Positions 1-6,708 of a stretch of DNA of 13,867 nt are shown here, piece by piece (the stretch's first letter is position 1; every line of letters starts with the position of its first letter). The notes below the pieces were generated by a model. It saw nothing but the letters and a program-made list of their open reading frames with translations. It had not been told where the DNA came from and made no database searches. The translations under genes and the position numbers were made by a program. The stretch is from Sedimenticola sp. (GTDB lineage Bacteria; Pseudomonadota; Gammaproteobacteria; Chromatiales; Chromatiaceae): positions 1 through 13,867 of the forward strand of contig JAPHUG010000045.1 in assembly GCA_026197195.1 (NCBI GenBank). The letters are read 5' to 3'.

Positions 1-363
1 CCAGGTAGCAAGACCTATGGCCGACTATCGGTCATGATGCAGACCTGGAGCGATATCGAACCACTGTTTGATATTGGCCCAGGCGCCTTTAATCCACCAC
101 CCAAGGTCAATTCCGCCATTGTCCGACTGACGCCGTATAAAACCCCACCTCACCAGATTGATGACCCAGCACATTTTTCACGCATGGTGACCACGGCTTT
201 TTCCCAACGCAGAAAGACCTTGCGTAACAGCCTGAGCAAGATGATGAATGGCGATCAGATCTCTGCATCCGGTATCGACCCCACATTGCGTGCAGAGCGA
301 CTCACCGTTGCGGATTTCGCACAGCTCTCAAATCAGACTTGCAAAACACCCCCTGCAGCCTGA
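1..363 (+). CDS. rsmA: RsmA (KsgA) 16S rRNA dimethyladenosine transferase, 3' part
   Basis: This is the C-terminal 120 residues of the enzyme that dimethylates two adjacent adenosines near the 3' end of 16S rRNA, a late step of 30S subunit maturation. The frame is open from the first base, so the gene starts upstream of the window. The first codons read PGSKTYGRLSVMMQ, followed by GAFNPPPKVNSAIVRL; both are conserved KsgA stretches at the end of the methyltransferase fold and the start of the C-terminal domain. The segment FSQRRKTLRNSL is also typical of the family. The methyl-donor binding motifs lie outside the window. The E. coli protein is about 270 residues, so a little under half is seen. 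The stop is TGA at 361-363, and lon follows 93 bases later on the same strand. Confidence 0.96.
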   Translation, partial: PGSKTYGRLSVMMQTWSDIEPLFDIGPGAFNPPPKVNSAIVRLTPYKTPPHQIDDPAHFSRMVTTAFSQRRKTLRNSLSKMMNGDQISASGIDPTLRAERLTVADFAQLSNQTCKTPPAA

Positions 364-432
364 TATAAAAGGGTACTGAATATAACCCGGAATCAACCCC
401 GCGTTTGAATCACCCACTTTAGAACCCGGCAT
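339..432 (+). promoter_or_regulatory. Possible lon promoter region (weak candidates)
   Basis: Two weak candidates precede lon. A sigma-70-like pair, TTGCAA at 339-344 and TATAAA at 364-369, has a long 19-base spacer. A sigma-32-like pair, TTTGAA at 404-409 and CCCGGCAT at 425-432, has 15 bases between. Heat-shock control of lon is known in other proteobacteria, but neither match is good enough to be firm. Confidence 0.22.
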
Positions 433-456
433 TCCGATGCCCAGAGTAGAATAATA

Positions 457-2841
457 ATGATTGACGACACTATAGATGCCGATGAGATGGACATCCTCTC
501 AAACAACGTCCTCGCCAGACCCGGAGATGTCCTGCCCGGCGTGATTCACCTGCTCCCAGTGACGACCCGCCCGTTCTTTCCTGGGCAGGCCGTACCACTG
601 TTGATGAATGATGAGCATTGGGAAAAGACCATCCGCTCCGCCTACAAAACCAGTCAGGAGATCATCGGTATTGTAATGACTGACGCGGCGACCTCTGAAG
701 AGGCGGTTCCAGGGGATTTCCGCTACATAGGCACGGCCTGCAGGATACACCGGGTACAAAAAGTGGAGGGTCGCCTGCAGGTACTGGTAGAGTGTCTACA
801 GCGCTTTCGGATCGAGCAGTTTGTTACCAAAAAAAACCCATTCAAGGCCCAGGTCCACTACTTCACCGAAGAGACCGTCAGCCCCAATGATGAGATCAAG
901 GCCTATGCCATGGCCATCATCAACACCATCAAAGAGCTGGTCCCTCTCAACCCACTCTATGGTGAAGAGCTTAGGATCTTCCTGGACCGACTGGGACCAG
1001 ATGACCCCTCACACCTGGCCGATTTTGCCGCCAGCCTGACAACGGCCGACCGCTTCCAGCTCCAGGAGATTCTGCAGGAAGTTGAGCTACTGCCCCGTAT
1101 GGAGAAGGTGCTGGTTCTTTTGCACAAAGAACTGGAACTGGCGAAGGCACAGAACGAAATCCGAAAAACCGTCGAAGATAAGATCAGTACCCATCAGCAC
1201 GAGTTTTTCCTGCGAGAACAACTCAAGGTCATCCAACAGGAACTGGGACTGGAAAAAGACGACCGCACGGCTGAGCTGGATAAATTCAGAGAAAGACTGG
1301 ATGAACTGGTGCTGCCAGAGCCGGCATCCAAGCGCCTTGAAGAGGAGATGCAGAAGCTCTCTATCCTGGAGACAGGCTCTCCCGAATACGCACTGACACG
1401 AAACTATATCGACTGGATTACCCTGTTACCCTGGGGAAAACACAGCCCGGACAAACTGGACCTGGGGCAGGCACGAAAAGCCCTGGATAAGGACCATTAT
1501 GGACTGGATGATGTAAAGAAGCGCATTCTTGAGTTTCTCGCTGTCGGCATGATGAAAGGTGAGGTCAGCGGCTCAATTATCCTGCTGGTCGGCCCACCCG
1601 GTGTGGGAAAGACATCCATTGGCAAATCCATCGCCAATGCCCTTGGCCGATCCTTTTATCGCTTCTCGGTCGGTGGCATGCGGGATGAGGCAGAGATCAA
1701 AGGCCACCGCAGAACCTACATAGGCGCCATGCCGGGTAAATTCATCCAGGCGATGAAAGAGGTGGAAACAGCCAATCCCGTGATCATGCTGGACGAGATC
1801 GACAAGATCGGCGCCTCCTATCACGGCGATCCCGCTTCAGCCTTACTGGAGGCGCTGGACCCTGAGCAGAACAGTGATTTTCTGGATCACTATCTCGATC
1901 TCCGCTTTGATCTCTCCAAGGCGTTGTTTGTCTGTACCGCCAACCAACTGGATACCATTCCCGCGCCCTTGCGGGACCGCATGGAGATCATCTCGTTATC
2001 GGGCTATATCGCCCAGGAGAAGTTACAGATCGCTCGCAAGTATCTACTCCCCCGTCAATTGAAACGGGCCGGATTGAAACGCAATCAGCTAAAACTGAAT
2101 ACCCCGGCCCTGAAAGCGATTATCGAGGGTTATGCGCGGGATGCGGGGGTCAGACGCCTGGAAAAACAGATCGGCAAGATCGTGCGCAAGGCGGTGGTCA
2201 GAATACTGGATGACGAACCCGCGCCCATCGTTGTTGAAGAGCAGGATCTCAAGACCTACCTCGGAAGCCCGATTTTTCGTGATGAACGCAGCCTGAGTGG
2301 GCCAGGTGTCGTCACCGGACTGGCCTGGACATCGATGGGAGGCGCCACACTGAGCATTGAGGCCGCCAGGACACACAGCTTTACCCGAGGCTTTAAACTG
2401 ACCGGCCAGCTGGGTGAGGTGATGAGAGAATCGGCAGAGATTGCCTACGGCTACATCGTATCCAATGCGGAAAAACTGGGCGCTGACCCGGCCTTTTTTG
2501 AGAAGAGCTTCATCCATCTGCATGTACCCGCCGGTGCCACGCCCAAAGATGGCCCCAGCGCCGGAATCACCATGGCATCGGCCCTGCTCTCGCTGGCCAG
2601 AGATGAGCCGGTTCGCACCATCGCTATGACTGGGGAGCTAACCCTGACCGGGCATGTTTTCCCTATTGGTGGTGTACAGGAGAAGATGATCGCCGCTCGC
2701 CGGGCCAACATACGTGAGCTGATCCTTCCTGAAGAGAACCGGGGCGAATATGAAGAGGTACCCGAGCATATCCGCAAGGGGATAAAGGTTCACTTCGCCT
2801 GCAGTTTTGATGATGTAGCGCCCCTGCTGTTCAAGAGATAG
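457..2841 (+). CDS. lon: Lon-family ATP-dependent serine protease (endopeptidase La), AsrA-like variant
   Basis: This is a cytoplasmic AAA+ protease that unfolds and degrades damaged or regulatory proteins. At 794 residues it has all Lon parts. The N-terminal substrate-binding domain covers about residues 25-220, and a charged coiled-coil about 220-290. In the ATPase domain the Walker A motif GPPGVGKT is at 379-386 (Lys385) and Walker B IMLDEID has Asp446/Glu447. In the C-terminal protease domain the catalytic Ser701 lies in PKDGPSAG and Lys743 in GGVQEK, the expected spacing. The N-terminal stretch LLPVTTRPFFPGQAVPLL differs from classical E. coli Lon and recalls, from memory, the second Lon of pseudomonads (AsrA, PA0779), so this may be a paralogue rather than the main Lon. 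The ATG at 457 is taken as start; no strong ribosome site precedes it. No clear terminator follows. Confidence 0.95.
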   Translation: MIDDTIDADEMDILSNNVLARPGDVLPGVIHLLPVTTRPFFPGQAVPLLMNDEHWEKTIRSAYKTSQEIIGIVMTDAATSEEAVPGDFRYIGTACRIHRVQKVEGRLQVLVECLQRFRIEQFVTKKNPFKAQVHYFTEETVSPNDEIKAYAMAIINTIKELVPLNPLYGEELRIFLDRLGPDDPSHLADFAASLTTADRFQLQEILQEVELLPRMEKVLVLLHKELELAKAQNEIRKTVEDKISTHQHEFFLREQLKVIQQELGLEKDDRTAELDKFRERLDELVLPEPASKRLEEEMQKLSILETGSPEYALTRNYIDWITLLPWGKHSPDKLDLGQARKALDKDHYGLDDVKKRILEFLAVGMMKGEVSGSIILLVGPPGVGKTSIGKSIANALGRSFYRFSVGGMRDEAEIKGHRRTYIGAMPGKFIQAMKEVETANPVIMLDEIDKIGASYHGDPASALLEALDPEQNSDFLDHYLDLRFDLSKALFVCTANQLDTIPAPLRDRMEIISLSGYIAQEKLQIARKYLLPRQLKRAGLKRNQLKLNTPALKAIIEGYARDAGVRRLEKQIGKIVRKAVVRILDDEPAPIVVEEQDLKTYLGSPIFRDERSLSGPGVVTGLAWTSMGGATLSIEAARTHSFTRGFKLTGQLGEVMRESAEIAYGYIVSNAEKLGADPAFFEKSFIHLHVPAGATPKDGPSAGITMASALLSLARDEPVRTIAMTGELTLTGHVFPIGGVQEKMIAARRANIRELILPEENRGEYEEVPEHIRKGIKVHFACSFDDVAPLLFKR

Positions 2842-2887
2842 GAATAACGACCTAATTAACCCAGATCAATAAGAGACTTAATCGCCC

Positions 2888-2916
2888 TTGACTTATTTAG
2901 AAACCACTAATACTTT
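2888..2916 (+). promoter_or_regulatory. Candidate sigma-70 promoter of the sulfur globule-like gene
   Basis: TTGACT at 2888-2893 is separated by exactly 17 bases from TACTTT at 2911-2916. The -35 box is good and the -10 box is weak. The implied leader is about 65 bases. It contains a small inverted repeat (GAGACC 2925-2930, GGTCTC 2944-2949) and ends in a clear ribosome site, GGGAG at 2974-2978, 8 bases before the ATG. Confidence 0.4.
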
Positions 2917-2986
2917 TTATGGTAGAGACCGCTAAGTAGGCAGGGTCTCCCATACCCAAAATGAAAAGACTTAGGGAGAAGAGATT

Positions 2987-3340
2987 ATGAAAAGCATTAT
3001 AAAAGCAGCTGCTGTAGCAGCCCTGTTGGCGGCATCAGCTTCTGCATCTGCTTGGTGGGGTGGTGGTCCTTGGGGCGGTAGTCCTTGGGGTGGCGGTCCC
3101 TGGAACGGTCTTGGTGATGGCTGGGGCGATGGTACCGGTGACTTCAATATGAACTTCAGTGGCCGCGGTAGAGGTTATGGCGACGGTTATGGCCGTGGTT
3201 ATGGCTACCCCTATGGTGGTTACGGCTATCCCTATGGAGGCTATGGCGCTCCCTATGGCGGTGGCTACGGCGCACCCTATGGTTATGCCCCTTATGGCTA
3301 TCCTGCACCACCCGTTGCACCCGTTGCGCCTGCTCAATAA
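2987..3340 (+). CDS. Sulfur globule protein-like secreted Gly/Tyr-rich protein
   Basis: This protein probably coats intracellular (periplasm-derived) sulfur globules, as Sgp proteins (CV1-CV3) do in Allochromatium. It has 117 residues. Residues 1-22 form a clean signal peptide with charged Lys, an Ala-rich core and ASASA before WW, so cleavage after Ala22 is likely. Residues 23-50 carry three PWGG/PWNG units, followed by an Asp/Gly stretch and [13 protein letters not shown] at 51-63. Residues 64-106 are Gly-Tyr-Pro repeats ([11 protein letters not shown]), and the end is [12 protein letters not shown]. Signal peptide, aromatic-Gly repeats and a Pro/Val/Ala tail together match the Sgp family as I remember it. 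The alternative is an unrelated Gly-rich cell-surface protein. The gene is monocistronic: ribosome site GGGAG 8 bases before the ATG, own promoter candidate upstream, strong terminator just downstream. Confidence 0.75.
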   Translation: MKSIIKAAAVAALLAASASASAWWGGGPWGGSPWGGGPWNGLGDGWGDGTGDFNMNFSGRGRGYGDGYGRGYGYPYGGYGYPYGGYGAPYGGGYGAPYGYAPYGYPAPPVAPVAPAQ

Positions 3341-3364
3341 AGTAAACCGCACATAAAGGCACAA

Positions 3365-3397
3365 AAAAACCCTGCATCATTACGATGCAGGGTTTTT
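3365..3397. terminator. Bidirectional Rho-independent terminator
   Basis: A 9-bp perfect GC-rich stem (CCCTGCATC 3370-3378 with GATGCAGGG 3384-3392) has a 5-base loop and is flanked by an A run on the left and a T run on the right. It therefore works in both directions: for the sulfur globule-like gene ending at 3340 on plus and for erpA ending at 3418 on minus. Confidence 0.93.
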
Positions 3398-3417
3398 AAT
3401 TAAGGGTTACTCCGCGA

Positions 3418-3771
3418 TCAGATCGAGAAGGATGACCCACAACCGCAGGTGGTGGAAGCGTTCGGATTACGAATCACAAACTGCGACCCCTGTAGGCTCT
3501 CCGTATAATCCACCTCGGCACCCATCAGGTACTGCAAGCTCATAGGATCAACCAGCATCGCCACACCGTCTGTATCAACCCGGGTATCGCCATCCTTCAT
3601 CTCTTCATCAAAACTGAAGCCATATTGAAAACCTGAGCATCCGCCACCCTGGATGAACACGCGCAACATCAGATTAGGGTTACCCTCATCCTCAATCAAG
3701 GCCGCCACCTTGGTTGCGGCCGCGTTGGTAAATACCAGTGGGCTCTCGGTCTCAGCTTGTGTACCACTCAT
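3418..3771 (-). CDS. erpA: ErpA, A-type iron-sulfur cluster carrier
   Basis: This is a small cytoplasmic carrier that receives Fe-S clusters from the assembly scaffold and passes them to apo-enzymes, in E. coli including isoprenoid synthesis enzymes. The three cluster-binding cysteines are present: Cys45 in GGGCSG, and Cys109 and Cys111 in [11 protein letters not shown] at the C-terminus. The GFSFDE and NPNA motifs also fit ErpA rather than SufA. The ATG at 3771 is chosen as start because GGAG lies 6 bases before it; a TTG four codons upstream overlaps that ribosome site and is less likely. The product is 117 residues. It lies 91 bases after the bactofilin gene, in a gene order (argC, DUF6776 gene, bactofilin, erpA) that I recall from Pseudomonas. 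A separate promoter with an IscR-like site sits in the gap. Confidence 0.94.
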   Translation of the reverse strand: MSGTQAETESPLVFTNAAATKVAALIEDEGNPNLMLRVFIQGGGCSGFQYGFSFDEEMKDGDTRVDTDGVAMLVDPMSLQYLMGAEVDYTESLQGSQFVIRNPNASTTCGCGSSFSI

Positions 3772-3821
3772 TGCCAGCTCCAAATACTAAGAAAACCACG
3801 CTATATTAGCATATTATGTAC

Positions 3822-3853
3822 ATTATGCTTTTCTGATCAATTTAGTCAAGTAT
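3822..3853 (-). promoter_or_regulatory. erpA promoter with overlapping IscR type 1-like site
   Basis: On the minus strand, TTGACT (3849-3844) and CATAAT (3827-3822) are 16 bases apart, a good sigma-70 promoter. The -35 box lies inside ATACTTGACT-N4-TGATCAG, which starts at 3853. Compared with the E. coli IscR type 1 consensus as I recall it (ATASYYGACT-RWWWY-AGTCRR-STAT), the left 15 positions all match, and about 20 of 25 match overall. Binding there would block RNA polymerase, so IscR carrying its cluster would repress erpA. Confidence 0.6.
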
Positions 3854-3862
3854 TACCCGTTA

Positions 3863-4348
3863 TCAGCGACCACGGGGAATACGCTCGCCCCCTTCCTCGG
3901 AAGGCTCCGCTGCAGCTGCCGCCTCAGCATCCGGTTTGATCTCTTCGACATTACTTCGTTCGCCGTCATAACCAAGCATCTGTGGCTGGGCATCTTTGGT
4001 ATGAATCAGCTGACCATTCACCTCAGCTCCCATCGACATCTCCAGCAGGTTGTAATAGACCGTACCGGTAACCTTGGCCTTGGGGGCAAGTTCCACCCTT
4101 TCAGAGGCGTAGACATCGCCCACCACCGTGCCATTGAGAATGACATTAGGCACCTGGATATCGCCCTCAACACGCCCCTGCTCACTCAGCGTCAGGGCCG
4201 AGTCGGCACCCTCTTCCACCATGACATTGCCGCAAATAAGACCATCAACATGCAGCCCACCGGTGAAGTTCACATCACCATGAATGGTGGTACCACTACC
4301 TATAACGGTAGCAATCTTGGGAGCTTTGAACTTTTTAAAACGCGCCAT
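3863..4348 (-). CDS. Bactofilin (polymer-forming cytoskeletal protein)
   Basis: Bactofilins polymerise without nucleotide into membrane-associated filaments that help place cell-wall enzymes and other machinery. The 161-residue product has the usual three parts. There is a short basic N-terminus (MARFKKFKAPK), then a central right-handed beta-helix domain at about residues 13-120 with repeated hydrophobic-Gly units such as GDVNFTGGLHVDGLICGNV and GDVYASERVELAPKAKVTG. The tail at about 130-161 is acidic, disordered and rich in Ala and Glu. AAGAGGAA lies just before the ATG. The gene starts 11 bases after the stop of the upstream membrane coiled-coil gene, so the two are almost surely co-transcribed and translationally coupled. 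Family membership is clear; the process it serves here is not visible. Confidence 0.92.
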   Translation of the reverse strand: MARFKKFKAPKIATVIGSGTTIHGDVNFTGGLHVDGLICGNVMVEEGADSALTLSEQGRVEGDIQVPNVILNGTVVGDVYASERVELAPKAKVTGTVYYNLLEMSMGAEVNGQLIHTKDAQPQMLGYDGERSNVEEIKPDAEAAAAAEPSEEGGERIPRGR

Positions 4349-4359
4349 CAGTATTCCTC

Positions 4360-5082
4360 TTATTCCGCAACCAGCCAGTCAAACGTCTTTTTGATCTGGG
4401 GAAGCCGATTATTGGTTGGATTGATCTCTATAACCACCCGTTCAGGATTAAAGCCCTCTGGCACCTGTATCAATCCGTCAACATCCTGAAAATGCCTGAA
4501 ACGCATTTTCAATTTTTCTTCGTTCTCTTTTGTTATCTCTTTCAGGGAGAGAACACGCTGTTCTCCACTCTGCTCACCCTCCAGGGCAAGTTGTATCCAG
4601 CCGACCGCGGCTCCCGCATTTTTAAGCGACTGACTGACCGTAAAACCGTATCGGTAGTTACGATCCTCATCCGTTCGCCCTAGCCTGAATCCTTGTATAT
4701 AGAGCCCTTCTGACTTGACACTGGTCTCCACAATACCGCGCAACAGGGTCAGCTCTTTCTCCATATCGAGATAGTCAGCCTGACTTTGCATCAACTCATC
4801 ACGCACTTGCCTGATCGCTTCCTGGTCGATCTGGCCGGCTCGCTCCAGTGCTGCAATCTGTTCTCGCAGCCGACTCCGCTCGGTTTCCAGTAGCGTTATC
4901 CGACCCTTTTGTTCTGCAATAATGCGCTTAAGTGGCGTAACCTCATCCACCACAGGTACCGGCTGGGGCAGATAGTTTTGCCACCCCAGCAACATGAACG
5001 CACCAAGTACTACAGGCACCAGCCACCAAAGGTAAAGCCATCGGCTTCGGGACTGGACTATTTTGGGTGTTGTTATTTTCAT
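4360..5082 (-). CDS. DUF6776-type membrane-anchored coiled-coil protein
   Basis: The function is unknown. The protein is 240 residues from the chosen start. A basic N-terminus (residues 1-15) is followed by one membrane segment at about 16-34 (WLYLWWLVPVVLGAFMLLGW). A long charged coiled coil covers about 52-120, and then comes a periplasmic-side globular domain containing GLYIQGFRLGR and a conserved-looking end (NRLPQIKKTFDWLVAE). The layout and its place between argC and a bactofilin gene match DUF6776 proteins of gammaproteobacteria. The ATG at 5082 is preferred because GGGGA lies 7 bases upstream; an in-frame TTG at 5124 would add 14 residues with no ribosome site. Tight spacing to the bactofilin gene suggests the two products act together, perhaps as membrane anchor and filament; that is inference. 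Confidence 0.82.
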   Translation of the reverse strand: MKITTPKIVQSRSRWLYLWWLVPVVLGAFMLLGWQNYLPQPVPVVDEVTPLKRIIAEQKGRITLLETERSRLREQIAALERAGQIDQEAIRQVRDELMQSQADYLDMEKELTLLRGIVETSVKSEGLYIQGFRLGRTDEDRNYRYGFTVSQSLKNAGAAVGWIQLALEGEQSGEQRVLSLKEITKENEEKLKMRFRHFQDVDGLIQVPEGFNPERVVIEINPTNNRLPQIKKTFDWLVAE

Positions 5083-5150
5083 CCCTGTGTCCCCATTCAC
5101 ATACTTCAGCTTATCAACGGCCAAATCGTCATTGATAAATCAGGATCTAA

Positions 5151-6179
5151 TTAGGGTAGTAGCGCCACCGATTGCAATCCCAGCGTCTCATCCATACCCA
5201 GCATGATATTCATATTTTGTATAGCCTGACCTGCGGCCCCTTTCACAAGATTGTCGATCACAGAAAGAATCACCACGGTATCCCCGCCCTGGGGACGGTG
5301 CATGGCGATCCGACAGTGGTTAACCCCCCTGACACTGCGGGTCTCTGGATGGGAGCCCGACGGCAGGACATCCACAAAAGGTTCGCTGGCATAGCGCTGT
5401 TCATACAGTGCCTGTAAATCCATCTCACCCTCTGTTGTGGCATACAGGGTGGCATGAATCCCCCTGATCATCGGAAGCAGGTGAGCCACAAAGGTCACAT
5501 TCACATCCTGACCTGCCGCGACGCTAAGATTTTGCTGTATCTCCGGGAGATGCCGGTGACCGGGAACCCCGTAGGCCTTGAAGCTTTCGCCTACCTCGCC
5601 CATCAGCATACCGACACTGCTTCCTCTGCCCGCACCACTGACACCCGACTTACAATCCGCAATCAAGCCATTAATATTGACCCGTCCAGCCTCAACAAGA
5701 GGCAGAAAACCCAGGGTGGCGGCGGTGGGATAGCAGCCAGGATTAGCGACCAACCGGGCCTGTTTGATGGCTTGCCGATTCACTTCTGGCAGCCCGTAAA
5801 CGGCCTCGTCTACGAGTTCCGGACAGGCATGGGTCATACTGTACCACTGACTCCAGACGGAGAGATCCTTGATTCTAAAATCGGCCGCCAAGTCTATCAC
5901 CTTACAGTCGCCCTCAAGCAACGCAGGCACCATCTTCATGGCTGTACCATTTGGCGTGGCAAAAAAGACCAGATCACATGATTTGAGCTGATCCAGATCC
6001 GGCTCAGTAAAGGGAAGATCAAAGTGACCACGCAGATTGGGATAGATATCGGAAACAGGACGCCCCGCCTCTGCACGGGAAGTGATGACAGTCACCTCCA
6101 CGTTCGGATGTCCCGCAAGCAACCGCAGCAGTTCAACACCGGTATAACCTGTACCGCCTACAATACCTACTTTTACCAT
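5151..6179 (-). CDS. argC: ArgC, N-acetyl-gamma-glutamyl-phosphate reductase
   Basis: This enzyme catalyses the third step of arginine synthesis: NADPH-dependent reduction of N-acetylglutamyl phosphate to the semialdehyde in the cytoplasm. The 342-residue length is typical. The nucleotide-binding loop GGTGYTG is at residues 8-14. The catalytic Cys149 lies in NPGCYPT, preceded by the usual [17 protein letters not shown] (178-185) and GHRHLPE (207-213) are further family signatures, the latter with the active-site histidine. The ATG at 6179 gives the canonical start [13 protein letters not shown] sits only 2 bases before it, an unusually close ribosome site. I saw no clear ArgR operator upstream. 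The DUF6776 gene begins 68 bases downstream on the same strand. Confidence 0.97.
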   Translation of the reverse strand: MVKVGIVGGTGYTGVELLRLLAGHPNVEVTVITSRAEAGRPVSDIYPNLRGHFDLPFTEPDLDQLKSCDLVFFATPNGTAMKMVPALLEGDCKVIDLAADFRIKDLSVWSQWYSMTHACPELVDEAVYGLPEVNRQAIKQARLVANPGCYPTAATLGFLPLVEAGRVNINGLIADCKSGVSGAGRGSSVGMLMGEVGESFKAYGVPGHRHLPEIQQNLSVAAGQDVNVTFVAHLLPMIRGIHATLYATTEGEMDLQALYEQRYASEPFVDVLPSGSHPETRSVRGVNHCRIAMHRPQGGDTVVILSVIDNLVKGAAGQAIQNMNIMLGMDETLGLQSVALLP

Positions 6180-6340
6180 CGCCTCAATTCTACCCCGATT
6201 ACGTAATGAGCTGACTTCTGATGCTAGCTACCGATGGGCAACCTTCAGATGAGTGTCGGCCTGAAAAAAGTACTTAATCATACGGTGCTATAAGAAAAAT
6301 CTAAAGATGCAAACCTGCAGGGTGGAAACCGTTACGCAAT

Positions 6341-6364
6341 AAAAAAGCGACCCTCAGGCCGCTT
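6341..6364 (-). terminator. Rho-independent terminator of the small RNA candidate
   Basis: On the minus strand, AAGCGGCC (6364-6357) pairs with GGTCGCTT (6352-6345), with one mismatch and a 4-base loop. A run of six T (complement of 6341-6346) follows. In the plus direction there is no T run, so it is directional. No annotated minus-strand gene ends here, which points to a separate short transcript. Confidence 0.8.
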
Positions 6365-6441
6365 AAGCAATATGTGACGTATTTTTATTGATTCCTTTTA
6401 CCTGAAGATCCCATCAACAGGCGTCACAATTCCCTTACTGC
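6341..6441 (-). ncRNA. Putative orphan small RNA of about 100 nt
   Basis: A promoter of near-ideal form ends at 6447 and a directional terminator closes at about 6341, leaving a transcript of about 100 nt with no gene in it. The start is estimated at 6439-6441, 6-8 bases after the -10 box. Inside, TGTGACG (6428-6422) can pair with CGTCACA (6379-6373) as a 7-bp stem. It encloses a smaller hairpin of CCTG and CAGG arms with an inner GAT/ATC pairing, followed by an A-rich single strand. No known RNA family (tRNA, 4.5S, 6S, TPP or c-di-GMP riboswitch) was recognised. The longest internal open frames are about nine codons without a convincing ribosome site. It could be a regulatory RNA or a leader that ends early; argC starts more than 150 bases further on. 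Confidence 0.5.
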
Positions 6442-6446
6442 GAACG

Positions 6447-6475
6447 ACTATATATACACAATGCTTATAGGTCAA
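6447..6475 (-). promoter_or_regulatory. Strong sigma-70 promoter facing the small RNA candidate
   Basis: On the minus strand, TTGACC (6475-6470) and TATAGT (6452-6447) are separated by exactly 17 bases. Each box matches five of six consensus bases. It is the best sigma-70 match I found in the window and does not face the start of any nearby protein gene. Confidence 0.68.
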
Positions 6476-6708
6476 TTATTTTTTCTTGATTTTTCAGCTT
6501 CATAGCCACACTGTTTAATCCTTTACAGACAGTTTCCAGAGGGTCTCCGATGGGATAATCCTAGAAAAAATGACATAATTTGCCCACTAACCCTACGGAT
6601 GCCGCCACTTTTTTTACAGGGGCGGGGATGCACACCAATTGTTCGGAACTGAACAGGCATCCTGTCATCCAATAATCCAACCGCTTGCTGTTGATAAGGA
6701 TCGTTTGA

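Larger units (their letters stand above)
6180..6708. other. Long divergent intergenic region
   Basis: This gap separates argC (minus) from the DUF4126 gene (plus). Its centre holds the minus-strand small RNA candidate at 6341-6441 with its promoter at 6447-6475. Between 6180 and 6340 I see no gene and no convincing argC promoter or ArgR box. Between 6480 and 6695 I see AT-rich sequence with no gene, and no confident promoter for the DUF4126 gene. Confidence 0.6.

Noticed and set aside
2842..2887. Terminator for lon
   Set aside because: No GC-rich stem followed by a T run is present after the lon stop, so none is annotated.
3200..3310. Tandem DNA repeats considered as a CRISPR-like or satellite array
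   Set aside because: The units are in-frame codons for Gly-Tyr-Pro repeats of a secreted protein and have no spacers.
3035..3380. Several long open frames antisense to and overlapping the Gly-rich gene
   Set aside because: They arise from the repetitive GC-rich codons of the sulfur globule-like gene; they give low-complexity His/Arg or Thr/Ile peptides without ribosome sites or signal peptides.
3772..3783. TTG start four codons upstream for erpA
   Set aside because: It would overlap the GGAG ribosome site that serves the ATG at 3771.
6180..6340. Possible ArgR operator or clear promoter for argC
   Set aside because: No TGAAT/ATTCA-type inverted pair was found, and the only promoter-like pairs have bad spacing.
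6636..6670. Short inverted and direct repeats (GTTC-GGAACT-GAAC and CATCC copies) upstream of the DUF4126 gene
   Set aside because: They are too short and imperfect to support an operator or mobile element end; they are within what chance gives.
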